Below, one piece after another: positions 1-6,769 of a DNA stretch of 29,499 nt. The position numbers and the translations under genes were made by a program. Positions within the stretch are counted from its first letter, which is position 1; the number at the start of each line of letters is the position of its first letter. The stretch comes from JAHBNG01 sp039028975. Its GTDB lineage: Bacteria; Chloroflexota; Anaerolineae; Caldilineales; Caldilineaceae. The notes beneath the pieces were generated by a model. The model had not been told where the DNA came from and made no database searches. It worked only from the letters and a program-made list of their open reading frames with translations. The DNA lies in assembly GCA_039028975.1 (NCBI GenBank), contig JBCCHB010000187.1, forward strand, positions 1-29,499. The letters run 5' to 3'.

Positions 1-179
1 CTTTGCGACAGAAAAAATGGAACAGAATGTCAAAAATAACTTACTTGGGCACCCGATTTACTATGATTTTTTCTGAACGTCCAGTTTTCTACCCATTTTT
101 TCCTAAAATTGCCATTTTGGAATTTATTTATGCAAAACAATTAAAAAATACTCTTTGCACTTGATGCACAGTAGTATTA
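1..179. other. AT-rich gene-free stretch
   Basis: No open reading frame with coding character, no RNA gene and no convincing terminator is visible here. The stretch is AT-rich with several T and A runs. It lies downstream of the minus-strand OsmC/YdhR gene and may hold its transcript end, but I see no GC-rich hairpin followed by a T run in that direction. Confidence 0.5.
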
Positions 180-289
180 GGCTATTCCACAAAATAATTA
201 CCCATAATCTGCTCAGTTAGCACGCTCCAGGCGGGTCGCGCCGGCGCGAGAGCGTGCCTACTGAACGAGTATTTTATTCTGGAATGGCC
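180..289. repeat. 110-bp palindromic element, MITE/REP-like
   Basis: The outer ends are GGCTATTCCA (180-189) and TGGAATGGCC (280-289), inverted copies with one difference. Inside lie CAGTTAGCACGCTC (214-227) and, inverted, GAGCGTGCCTACTG (250-263), imperfectly paired. The centre is GC-rich (cgggtcgcgccggcgcg). Nearly the whole length can fold into one long hairpin. It sits 16 bp beyond the stop codon of the minus-strand gene and could act as its transcript end, but its size and tidy ends suggest a miniature dispersed repeat. Confidence 0.6.
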
Positions 290-305
290 TTTTAATCAGC
301 TTCTC

Positions 306-2945
306 TTACTCGCCCATCGTCCCCACAGGTGCGTAAGTAGCTAGGCTTGGCTCACCTAGAATACCGTAGGGTGTAACAACAAAGTCGCTCAACGCGGGAT
401 GGCTCATCACAGCTTCAGCCAACTCACTTTCGGCAAACGCAGTGGCATCTTCTGGCGTATCAAAGAAGAGGATGCCGCTAAATTGAGAATTCTCCTCATC
501 CAGCGCCCAGATCTTCCAGCGTAGACCTTGGGCGGCAGCAAACTGTTCGGCCAGAGGTGAGACTTCAGCAATGTACTCCTCAGCCGAGACGTTGTAGCTG
601 AAGTTGATCTGAAGCATGGTGCCGATTCCCTCACCATGATTGGCAATCTCCCCTCCAACAGGTGCAGAGGTAACCATGGATTCAGCAGCCATGACGCTGT
701 ACTCTTGGATACGGAAGTCGCTTAGCGCAGGGTGGGCAGCAATGCCAGCAGCTAGTTCGCTCTCCAGGTAGGCGGTGCGGGCCTCAGGATTGACAAAGAG
801 GTAGACAGCCCCAGCCCGTTTTTCCTCTTCGTTGTGGGTCCACGCCTTCCAGACCAGTCCCTCCACGTCAGCATACGCATCGGCCAAGGGTGAAACCTCA
901 GCAACATACTCTTCACCAGTCTCGAAATCATAGGTGAAGTCAACTTCCAGGATAGCACCCGCTTCGCGATTGGCAACAGCAGTCATGGTTTCGTAGGAGA
1001 TATCAATCTCTGTGGCTTCGACAAGCGTGTTGTAGATGGGGCAGCGGTTCACCCACTCTTGAACCAGCATCTCTGCTTCCTCATTGCTCTCCGTACCTAC
1101 GTGCCAGTGGACCCGCATGGCCTGGATGGCGGGGTCGACTGAGCCGTCTCGAAGGCCTTGGGCGTCAAAATCAACTTCGATCATACCTGCAGCACCAGAG
1201 AAAGGAATCTCCATATCCATAGCCGCTTTCTCGAAGATGAAAGTGCCACAAGTACCTTGGGCAGCCAACATCAGATCCATGGGGTTCACCTCTTCATTGG
1301 GACCACCCAACGGCGGAACTGAGTCGATGTTGAGGAAGTTCTCGCGCACGCCGAGGATGGCACGCCCAGGTTGGTTAGAGAGGCTAGCAACGACGGTTCC
1401 AGTGGCCAGACCTTCAGCAACTGGACCACCTATCTCTTCATCATTGTGGGTAATCACCACAGGTGCTGCTTTGACCAGCGTGGTATAGATAGGACAGCGT
1501 GTTGCATACTGCTCTTCCAGTATCGCAATTTCATCATCGTTTGGCCCTTCCAAATTGGCGTGGACCCGGAACTGCTGTACTTTCGGGTTCACATCCTCTT
1601 CACCTGTGAGACCTTTTGCGTTGAAATCACCCTGTACCGTAAATTCAGCAGCGGTCAGGGGGATGTCCATTTCATTGGCGGCTGCTTCGTAGACAAAGAG
1701 ACCACAGGTTGCCATTGCGCCTAACATGGCCTCGACTGGATTGGTCTCCTGAGCAGGGTGACCGAGAGGTGGCGCGGAATCGATGATAAAGTAGTTTCCA
1801 CGTGCGCTGACTAATGCACGACCAAACTGGTTGGTCAGGTCGATGGTAGCTTTGGCTGTGGCTAAGGCTGGTGCCTCAACTGCTTCTGTTGCGCTCATCT
1901 CTTCCTCACCCATCATGGTATGGGTGACTTCAATCGGTGCGGAACGCTCAAAGGTCGTATAGATGGGGCAGCGAGCGGCATAGTGCTCGGCCATCATTTC
2001 AGCTTCTTCTGCGGTTGGACCATCCAGTTCAAAGTTGACGCGGAACGCACGAACGCGTGGATCCACGTCCGCACCAGCCACGCCACGTGGATCTAGGTCA
2101 GCCTCTACAGTGGCTTTGGCATAATCTAGCGGGATTCCCTCATCACGGGCAACGGCTTCGTAGATCATCAGACCACAAGCGGGCAGGGCACCGATGAACA
2201 TGTCCAACGGGTTAACCTCTTCGTTGGGTCCGTTGATTGGCGGCACAGAGTCGTTGATAAATCGGTTGCCGCGGGCTGACATCAGGCTGCGACCAAACTC
2301 CATCATCTGACCAGCCGCACCGGGCATGGCCAGTTCAGGTTCTTCGCCTTCGATGTCCTTATCGACAATGGGGTTGGCCGTAGTGCTGAATGGCTCCTGC
2401 TCCTCTCCATCGACAACGTTAATGACGTTGATGTCAGCAGAGAGGGCAAGCGTGGTATAGATGGGGCAGCGTGTGCTGAACGATTCGGCCATCATGGCGG
2501 CCTGGTCTGGGGTGGGGCCGTCCACATTGATGGTGACATGGAAGGCGCGAACCCTTGGGTTGACGGGCGCACCGGCCACGCCACGGGGATCAATTTCGCC
2601 CTGTACAGTGGCAGAGAGGTTGTTGGTCTCAATATCTTCTTCGATGCCCACAGCCTCATAGATGTACATGCCACAGCCGATCAGCGCGCTCAACATGCCG
2701 TCCAGCGGGTTGACCTCTTCATTGGGTCCACCTAGTGGTGGAACTGAGTCATACACCCAGCGATTGGTGCGGGCGTGCATGAGGACACGGCCTTCCTGAA
2801 CAATCTCGGCCGAAGCTTTGGCTGTTGCCAACTGCACATCCTCTTCCGAGTCTTGGGCCAAGACAACATGCTCCGGCATCATAAACGCTGGTGCAACCAA
2901 GCCCAAGATGAGCAAAAACGTTACAACTTTCTGCAAATGCATCAT
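306..2945 (-). CDS. Exported protein with four tandem OsmC-like domains and two C-terminal YdhR-like domains
   Basis: 879 residues. Residues 1-31 form a signal peptide (hydrophobic core VVTFLLILGLVAPAF, cut likely after VLAQ). Four OsmC/Ohr-like repeats follow (about 45-177, 212-343, 365-500, 515-650). Each has a NP-x-(D/E) helix with a first cysteine (C91, C257, C414, C566) and a second in a RCPIY(T/N)T motif (C160, C326, C484, C635), matching the paired redox cysteines of OsmC hydroperoxide reductases. Residues 663-755 and 775-865 resemble E. coli YdhR (PLA...GL.WK.W, AG..YLF, AYLE), a dimeric alpha+beta-barrel fold annotated as a putative monooxygenase. AAGGAG lies 12 nt before the ATG. 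OsmC proteins are normally single-domain and cytoplasmic, so export and fourfold repetition are odd. Thiol peroxidase activity outside the cytoplasm is inferred. Domain calls are firm, function is not. Confidence 0.88.
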   Translation of the reverse strand: MMHLQKVVTFLLILGLVAPAFMMPEHVVLAQDSEEDVQLATAKASAEIVQEGRVLMHARTNRWVYDSVPPLGGPNEEVNPLDGMLSALIGCGMYIYEAVGIEEDIETNNLSATVQGEIDPRGVAGAPVNPRVRAFHVTINVDGPTPDQAAMMAESFSTRCPIYTTLALSADINVINVVDGEEQEPFSTTANPIVDKDIEGEEPELAMPGAAGQMMEFGRSLMSARGNRFINDSVPPINGPNEEVNPLDMFIGALPACGLMIYEAVARDEGIPLDYAKATVEADLDPRGVAGADVDPRVRAFRVNFELDGPTAEEAEMMAEHYAARCPIYTTFERSAPIEVTHTMMGEEEMSATEAVEAPALATAKATIDLTNQFGRALVSARGNYFIIDSAPPLGHPAQETNPVEAMLGAMATCGLFVYEAAANEMDIPLTAAEFTVQGDFNAKGLTGEEDVNPKVQQFRVHANLEGPNDDEIAILEEQYATRCPIYTTLVKAAPVVITHNDEEIGGPVAEGLATGTVVASLSNQPGRAILGVRENFLNIDSVPPLGGPNEEVNPMDLMLAAQGTCGTFIFEKAAMDMEIPFSGAAGMIEVDFDAQGLRDGSVDPAIQAMRVHWHVGTESNEEAEMLVQEWVNRCPIYNTLVEATEIDISYETMTAVANREAGAILEVDFTYDFETGEEYVAEVSPLADAYADVEGLVWKAWTHNEEEKRAGAVYLFVNPEARTAYLESELAAGIAAHPALSDFRIQEYSVMAAESMVTSAPVGGEIANHGEGIGTMLQINFSYNVSAEEYIAEVSPLAEQFAAAQGLRWKIWALDEENSQFSGILFFDTPEDATAFAESELAEAVMSHPALSDFVVTPYGILGEPSLATYAPVGTMGE

Positions 2946-3236
2946 TGTGGAAAATCTCCTTACTGTTGAAATGGTAAAACAAACGAGCTGAACTGAAATT
3001 TAGTAAACAAGGCGTGGTAGGTGGCGAAGTGGAAAGTAGGCAGGTATACAGTTTACTTCTGTAGGCTTAGCCATCACCCTGTCACCTCCTCATCTTTTTA
3101 TTGTATGGGCAACAGGCTAACTGTGATCTGGAGGATGTCTCAATGGCACCTATCTGTACCCTATCCTGACACATGGTAGCCCGTTGCTGCCTCAAAGATC
3201 ATAGGAACATATTGTTAAGTTAAGGGGTGCCGTTCC
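2946..3236. other. Gene-free upstream region of the OsmC/YdhR gene
   Basis: Nothing coding is seen. The part next to 2945 contains the Shine-Dalgarno sequence and presumably the promoter of the minus-strand gene, but no near-consensus -35/-10 pair stands out. Purine-rich and CT-rich patches alternate without a clear repeat. Confidence 0.4.
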
Positions 3237-3303
3237 AAGTGCAACGCACGGGGGAAAAGCTCTCTTCAAGGACTATCGTCCTTGAACCCTGTGCATCGTA
3301 CTT
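3237..3303. other. Strong multi-part hairpin, possible structured RNA or terminator
   Basis: The inner stem is TTCAAGGAC (3265-3273), loop TATC, GTCCTTGAA (3278-3286), a perfect 9 bp. Around it GCACGGG pairs with CCCTGTGC (one G-U), and further out AAGT (3237-3240) pairs with ACTT (3300-3303). A TTTTCG run follows on the plus strand. I cannot tie it to a gene: the only overlapping reading frame has no recognisable protein. It could be a small RNA, a terminator or part of a dispersed repeat. Confidence 0.4.
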
Positions 3304-3463
3304 TTCGCTTAAGTTTACGGAAATGGGAGTTGAATATGATATTGTGGGGCGTTTGAGGAGAAGAATCAGGGGCAATTTCAAAAATATTTCGATAACCATA
3401 CCTCTGATTAGGTGGCACCTCGGTCATTGATCAGTGGGGTGAAACTAAAACATGGTGATGTTG

Positions 3464-3875
3464 TAGCCCGTCCTTTTCGGCTTACCTTTAACCACATCTT
3501 TTTGGGGTAGAGTGTACAGATTTCGCAATAGAAGAAGAGGTGCTTCATTGTCATTTCGAGCCATCTGCTCGCTATCTGGCCGCTTGGGCGGAGGAAACAC
3601 GGGGAGCCAGCCCGAGCGATGGGTCCCAAGCGAGAAATCTTGGGCTTGTGGCACCCAGATTTCTCGCTCGGGGCGAAACGCACTTGTGGAATTCAGCTTG
3701 TTCTGCTCTATAACCCTCTTTTTGGCTATAGGTTGGCTCGAAATGACACTGCACATTCTGTACGGTTGGCTACATTTTCTCCCCACTCTGGACTTATGGG
3801 TAAAGGTAAGTCTTTTCAGGCGGGGACTCAGGCACACCAGATGCCTCCCGCCCCGAAAAGACGGGTTATACTCAA
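3464..3875. repeat. Nested palindromic repeat region with a 200-bp MITE-like core
   Basis: The core (3549-3748, exactly 200 bp) has perfect 15-bp terminal inverted repeats: TGTCATTTCGAGCCA at 3549-3563 and its complement at 3734-3748. Inside, AGCGAGAAATCT (about 3627-3638) and AGATTTCTCGCT (about 3656-3667) form a second perfect 12-bp stem. Outside, the flanks are also inverted copies of each other with divergence: CCCGTCCTTTTCGG near 3466 against CCGAAAAGACGGG near 3855, and CTTACCTTTA near 3480 against TAAAGGTAAG near 3802. The words TGTCATTTCGAG and GAGAAATCTTGGG are, from memory, typical of palindromic repeats dispersed in many bacterial genomes. Reading frames across it are by-products of the symmetry. 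Confidence 0.7.
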
Positions 3876-3955
3876 TCGACCCCACAATTCCTCAGAAAAC
3901 CATTGACCTAACAGTCCATGAAGCGAATTTGCATCAACCCTGTCTCTGGCTAGGG

Positions 3956-4735
3956 TCATTGTGCAGAAATTTCGCGGGCATAGACGTCCCCTGAATCATC
4001 ATTGCGGTCCATTCTGCATAACTCATCGATCATCTCTGCTGAGGTCATCCACTGTGCGGCTTGAAGTTGATGGCGCTCACCGGGTGACCAGTTAAATTGG
4101 TATCGCCCCAATTCGTTGATCCGATTGATACAGTTTACGCTTATCGATAGTGCTGCCGGAATGTACTCGAAAGAGATCGTCCGTATCGGTTGAGAAAGGC
4201 CTTTAAGTACTTCGTATTCGTACCCTTCTACATCAATCTTACAGAATGTGGGAACGCCAAAACGTTGGATCAAGTCATCTAAGGTTGTTACGTTGACGGT
4301 CCCCTGCTGATCCCAACGAACACTGGCAAATGAATCAACCTGCTGCACCGCTTCCTGCCACTCGGGCGAGAGGGTTGTTACAGTTGGTGTGCGCCGGCTA
4401 ATGAAGATGGGGTGCTTGCTTGGCTTAGCGCCCAGCGCCATATCCAGAAGTGTTACGCTCTCTTGGTGACCATACCACTGCTGTAACAGGGCCATGCAGG
4501 CTGGCTGGGGTTCGACAGCCACAGCCTTAGCCCCGATATCTAGCCAAGCCTGCAGTCGGTTCCCCACGTGGGCACCAACGTCAAATGCCAACGCTCCAGG
4601 AGCAATAAACTGACGATAAAAGGTTCCTAACTGATGTCTGCGCCCTGGAATTCCATAATACATCATTACGGAACGCAGAAGTCCCCACCGGGTTGGCCAA
4701 TCGGATATCGTTGTGAATACGGATAGAAAGCGCAT
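3956..4735 (-). CDS. FkbM-family SAM-dependent methyltransferase
   Basis: 259 residues if started at the ATG at 4735 (MRFLSVF); a longer frame opens at 4810 but its extra 25 residues look non-coding. The Rossmann methyltransferase core shows motif I (AFDVGAHVGNRL), the acidic strand end AVAVEPQPA, and the FkbM signature CKIDVEGYEYEVLKGL followed by FEY. FkbM enzymes methylate hydroxyl groups on sugars or polyketides, and many act on surface glycans. The substrate here cannot be read from the sequence. The gene stands alone on the minus strand, beyond a repeat region. No clear Shine-Dalgarno precedes the chosen start; TATACT just upstream could be a -10 box, so a very short leader is possible. 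Confidence 0.85.
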   Translation of the reverse strand: MRFLSVFTTISDWPTRWGLLRSVMMYYGIPGRRHQLGTFYRQFIAPGALAFDVGAHVGNRLQAWLDIGAKAVAVEPQPACMALLQQWYGHQESVTLLDMALGAKPSKHPIFISRRTPTVTTLSPEWQEAVQQVDSFASVRWDQQGTVNVTTLDDLIQRFGVPTFCKIDVEGYEYEVLKGLSQPIRTISFEYIPAALSISVNCINRINELGRYQFNWSPGERHQLQAAQWMTSAEMIDELCRMDRNDDSGDVYAREISAQ

Positions 4736-4830
4736 AGTATAGATATAAAAATCGCGGTTATATTGAGTAGGGCTTATTTGAAATGAGTTTTGTGGTCTCA
4801 GCAACACCACAGAGGACGAAAATCAGTCCC

Positions 4831-4905
4831 TAGTCCAGTGTCTAGAGTCCAGGGTTTGTATCCCATGCAGCTGACTTCGGACCGCGGACTTGAGACTTTG
4901 GACTA
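4831..4905. repeat. Imperfect inverted repeat built of AGTCCA-like words
   Basis: A 20-nt arm at 4831-4850 (TAGTCCAGTGTCTAGAGTCC) matches the inverse of 4886-4905 at 16 of 20 positions. The arms are made of repeating AGTCC/GTCTA words. Related words recur just after the next gene (5872-5915: AGTCTTCTAGTC, TAGTCCAGGGTC). The right arm contains the -35 box of the promoter at 4898. Confidence 0.5.
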
Positions 4906-4926
4906 TCGTCAAGGGAGATATATACT
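4898..4926 (+). promoter_or_regulatory. Sigma-70-type promoter for the secreted-protein gene
   Basis: TTGGAC (4898-4903), a 17-bp spacer and TATACT (4921-4926) lie on the plus strand. Transcription would begin near 4932-4934, at the left arm of the palindromic leader element, about 115 nt before the GTG start at 5048. Confidence 0.6.
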
Positions 4927-4927
4927 T

Positions 4928-5036
4928 CGCCAGAAAAGTCTTGTCCCAGCTCATGTCCAATCTACTCTGGATAATGCCAAAGAGAGAAGACGGCCCCATC
5001 TTTATGAGGACAAGCTTTGTTTGGTCATCTATAAGT
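4928..5036 (+). repeat. Palindromic leader element, copy 1
   Basis: CCAGAAAAG-T-CTTGTCC (4930-4946) faces GGACAAGCTTTG (5008-5019). CTTGTCC/GGACAAG pair perfectly over 7 bp, then AAAG/CTTT. Between them CTCT...AGAG and GTC...GAC can form a second hairpin, and CATCTTTATG a third. The 3' part ends TTGGTCATCTATAAG, then AGAGGA (Shine-Dalgarno) and the GTG at 5048. It shares about 110 aligned bases with copy 2 at 23845. With the promoter at 4898 it would be the 5' untranslated leader of the downstream mRNA. Confidence 0.6.
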
Positions 5037-5047
5037 AGAGGATAAGA

Positions 5048-5872
5048 GTGGCAAGAGAAGAGAAGACACCGATTATTTATCTGTTGGCAATGGCTACAAT
5101 TTGTCTACTAATGATAAGCGCCCGCCAGAAAGCCAATGCACAAAGCATGGATTGTCTGAACGGCACATTGCCCAATGCCTGTACCTATTTACCCGTCATG
5201 GTTTCCCTTGGTGAAGAGATTCCCCCCGCTGTTTATAATGCGATCCCAGTGGATGGGCCAGCCATCGATAGGCCCCCTGCGGAACATGGCGATCTCAATC
5301 TAGCGCTACGGGGATATCAAGCGGTTACGGCCACATTGGCCTTAATCAATATCAATGGTCCAACAGACAGTGATGCACCTCAATTGGATGGGTTATTTGC
5401 CGAGCCGCGTCTGCCAAACTTTACTGAAACGTACCAAGTACATGACTGGGACTGGATGTGTGGAGAGAACGGCTGCCGGGGTGAACCATTGACCCAACGA
5501 CAGGTCACGCTTCTGGGTATAGAGGCTGCGCCAGGCGAACCCATCCACATCCCTTCACGGAATCCGGAAATTTACAGTAGCGGCTATAAAGCACTTGTTC
5601 TTTATGCGGAAGCAGAACGTATAACGTTGGTCTATACCCGTCAGGATACGGCTGCCTTTGGGTATGTGGCCCATTTGGAAGATGTGGAGGTCGATCCGAG
5701 CCTGCTTGCTCTATATCAGGAATTAGATGCCGCTGGGCGCGACCAACTGCCCGCGCTACGGAACGGGGAGCGGTTGGGGTATGCCGGTAGCACTACGCTA
5801 AAAGTTGCCATCCGTGACACAGGTACGTTTATGGATCCAAGATCGCAAAAAGATTGGTGGATGGATTATTAG
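5048..5872 (+). CDS. Secreted protein of unknown function, Chloroflexota-style
   Basis: 274 residues, GTG start supported by AGAGGA 6 nt upstream. Residues 10-32 form a signal peptide or membrane anchor (IIYLLAMATICLLMISA, likely cut after ANAQ). The mature part opens with a short Cys-containing segment and a TYLPVMV motif like the YLPLV motif of other secreted Chloroflexota proteins. It has a paired-cysteine motif (MCGENGCRG) and a conserved-looking end (KVAIRDTGTFMDPRS, ending KDWW). I recognise this architecture from secreted proteins of related bacteria but know no function and no catalytic motif. It sits alone on the plus strand with its own promoter and leader element, between minus-strand genes, and AGTCC-like repeats lie on both sides of the cassette. 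Confidence 0.75.
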   Translation: MAREEKTPIIYLLAMATICLLMISARQKANAQSMDCLNGTLPNACTYLPVMVSLGEEIPPAVYNAIPVDGPAIDRPPAEHGDLNLALRGYQAVTATLALININGPTDSDAPQLDGLFAEPRLPNFTETYQVHDWDWMCGENGCRGEPLTQRQVTLLGIEAAPGEPIHIPSRNPEIYSSGYKALVLYAEAERITLVYTRQDTAAFGYVAHLEDVEVDPSLLALYQELDAAGRDQLPALRNGERLGYAGSTTLKVAIRDTGTFMDPRSQKDWWMDY

Positions 5873-5953
5873 TCGTCCACAGTCTTCTAGTCGTTTAGTC
5901 CAGGGTCAGCCTAGATCATCTTGTGCGTATTGCAGCGCTTCCTGAATAAAAGA

Positions 5954-6538
5954 TTAGCTCTCTCCTGCCACACCCAGTTCATCTGCAATGCCTTGCATGG
6001 CTTCTAGCACTCGGGTGACGTGCTCATCAAATGGAACACCGAAATCTTCAATAAACTCCATATTTTCAGGGCGATTGATGGCGGCAGTGAACGCTTTATC
6101 TTTCCATTTCTTTTTGACAGACTTTAACTTGACGCTGCGAATGTCCTTATCTGGCCGAACATAGGCACAGGCCATGATTAGCCCTGTCAGCTCATCACAG
6201 GCTAAGAGGGCTTTGTCTAGAAGGGTCTCACGAGGTTGATCCAGGAACGTAGCATGGGCGCGTACTGCTTGGATCAGCTCCGGCGGATAATTGTTCTCGG
6301 CAAAGTAGCGCAGCTCAAAACGGGGATGGCCGTTCTCCGAGTCTTCCATGTCAGGAAAGCGCTCATAATCTGCATCGTGCAAAAGCCCTGTAATACCCCA
6401 TAATTCTTCATCTTCACCAAAGTGTTGGGCATAGCTACGCATGGCTGCCTCAACGGCCAACATATGACGGCGCAGGCTTTCAGATTCTACCCACTCGCAC
6501 ATCAGAGTGTATGCTTCTTCTCGGCTTGGTAGTGACAT
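5954..6538 (-). CDS. HD-domain (HDIG-type) hydrolase
   Basis: 194 residues. The HD signature is visible as RRHMLAVE (first histidine), GLLHDADYERF (the HD pair), and HPRFEL plus AVRAHATF further on, giving the metal-binding histidines and aspartate expected of the family. HD proteins are metal-dependent phosphohydrolases of nucleotides or cyclic dinucleotides. This short stand-alone type is usually annotated only as an HD hydrolase, and its substrate cannot be predicted. A K-rich segment near residues 135-147 (VKLKSVKKKWKDK) follows the HD core. It lies downstream of groEL on the same strand, but a strong terminator between them suggests separate transcription. Confidence 0.85.
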   Translation of the reverse strand: MSLPSREEAYTLMCEWVESESLRRHMLAVEAAMRSYAQHFGEDEELWGITGLLHDADYERFPDMEDSENGHPRFELRYFAENNYPPELIQAVRAHATFLDQPRETLLDKALLACDELTGLIMACAYVRPDKDIRSVKLKSVKKKWKDKAFTAAINRPENMEFIEDFGVPFDEHVTRVLEAMQGIADELGVAGES

Positions 6539-6720
6539 AATCGCTGGATCCTAATTAATCATTCACAAATTTAACAATTCATAAATTGATGGCTGAAGAT
6601 TGCCCCATTCATAAAAAATCTTTCAGCTAATCAGCCATTAGCGAGGTCAGAGCGACCACTGCGTGAGCGGCTAGAATTCGGCCGGATCTCGGGGTCAATT
6701 TTTATACTTTCTATCCTATA

Positions 6721-6752
6721 AAAAAAGGGGCTGCTGGGCAGCCCCCTTTTTT
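6721..6752 (-). terminator. Intrinsic terminator of groESL
   Basis: GGGGCTGC (6727-6734), loop TGG, GCAGCCCC (6738-6745) form a perfect 8-bp GC stem, flanked by AAAAAA (6721-6726) and TTTTTT (6747-6752). Read on the minus strand it follows the groEL stop by about 20 nt and ends in a T run. Its symmetry allows function in both directions. Confidence 0.9.
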
Positions 6753-6769
6753 ATTACACAAAAGTTAGA

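Noticed and set aside
407..1724. Reading frames in other phases inside the OsmC/YdhR gene, some recurring
   Set aside because: They recur only because the real gene is internally repetitive; their sequences lack coding character.
3227..3994. Several overlapping frames of 60-160 codons on both strands
   Set aside because: They cover a palindromic region, and frames on opposite strands mirror each other. No family resemblance or ribosome sites.
4960..4990. CTCTGGATAATGCCAAAGAGAG in leader copy 1 resembles part of the thiamine pyrophosphate riboswitch
   Set aside because: The other conserved TPP blocks (CTGAGA, paired GGGG/CCCT ends) are missing, and copies 2-4 do not keep the motif. The downstream gene has no thiamine role.
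4790..5038. 82-codon plus-strand reading frame
   Set aside because: It runs through the inverted repeat, promoter and leader element and has no protein-like composition; its end (EDKLC) is just the translated leader repeat.
6589..6628. GCTGAAGAT...ATCTTTCAGC hairpin upstream of the HD gene
   Set aside because: Weak, long-looped and without a T run. It may be part of the promoter region but supports no specific call.
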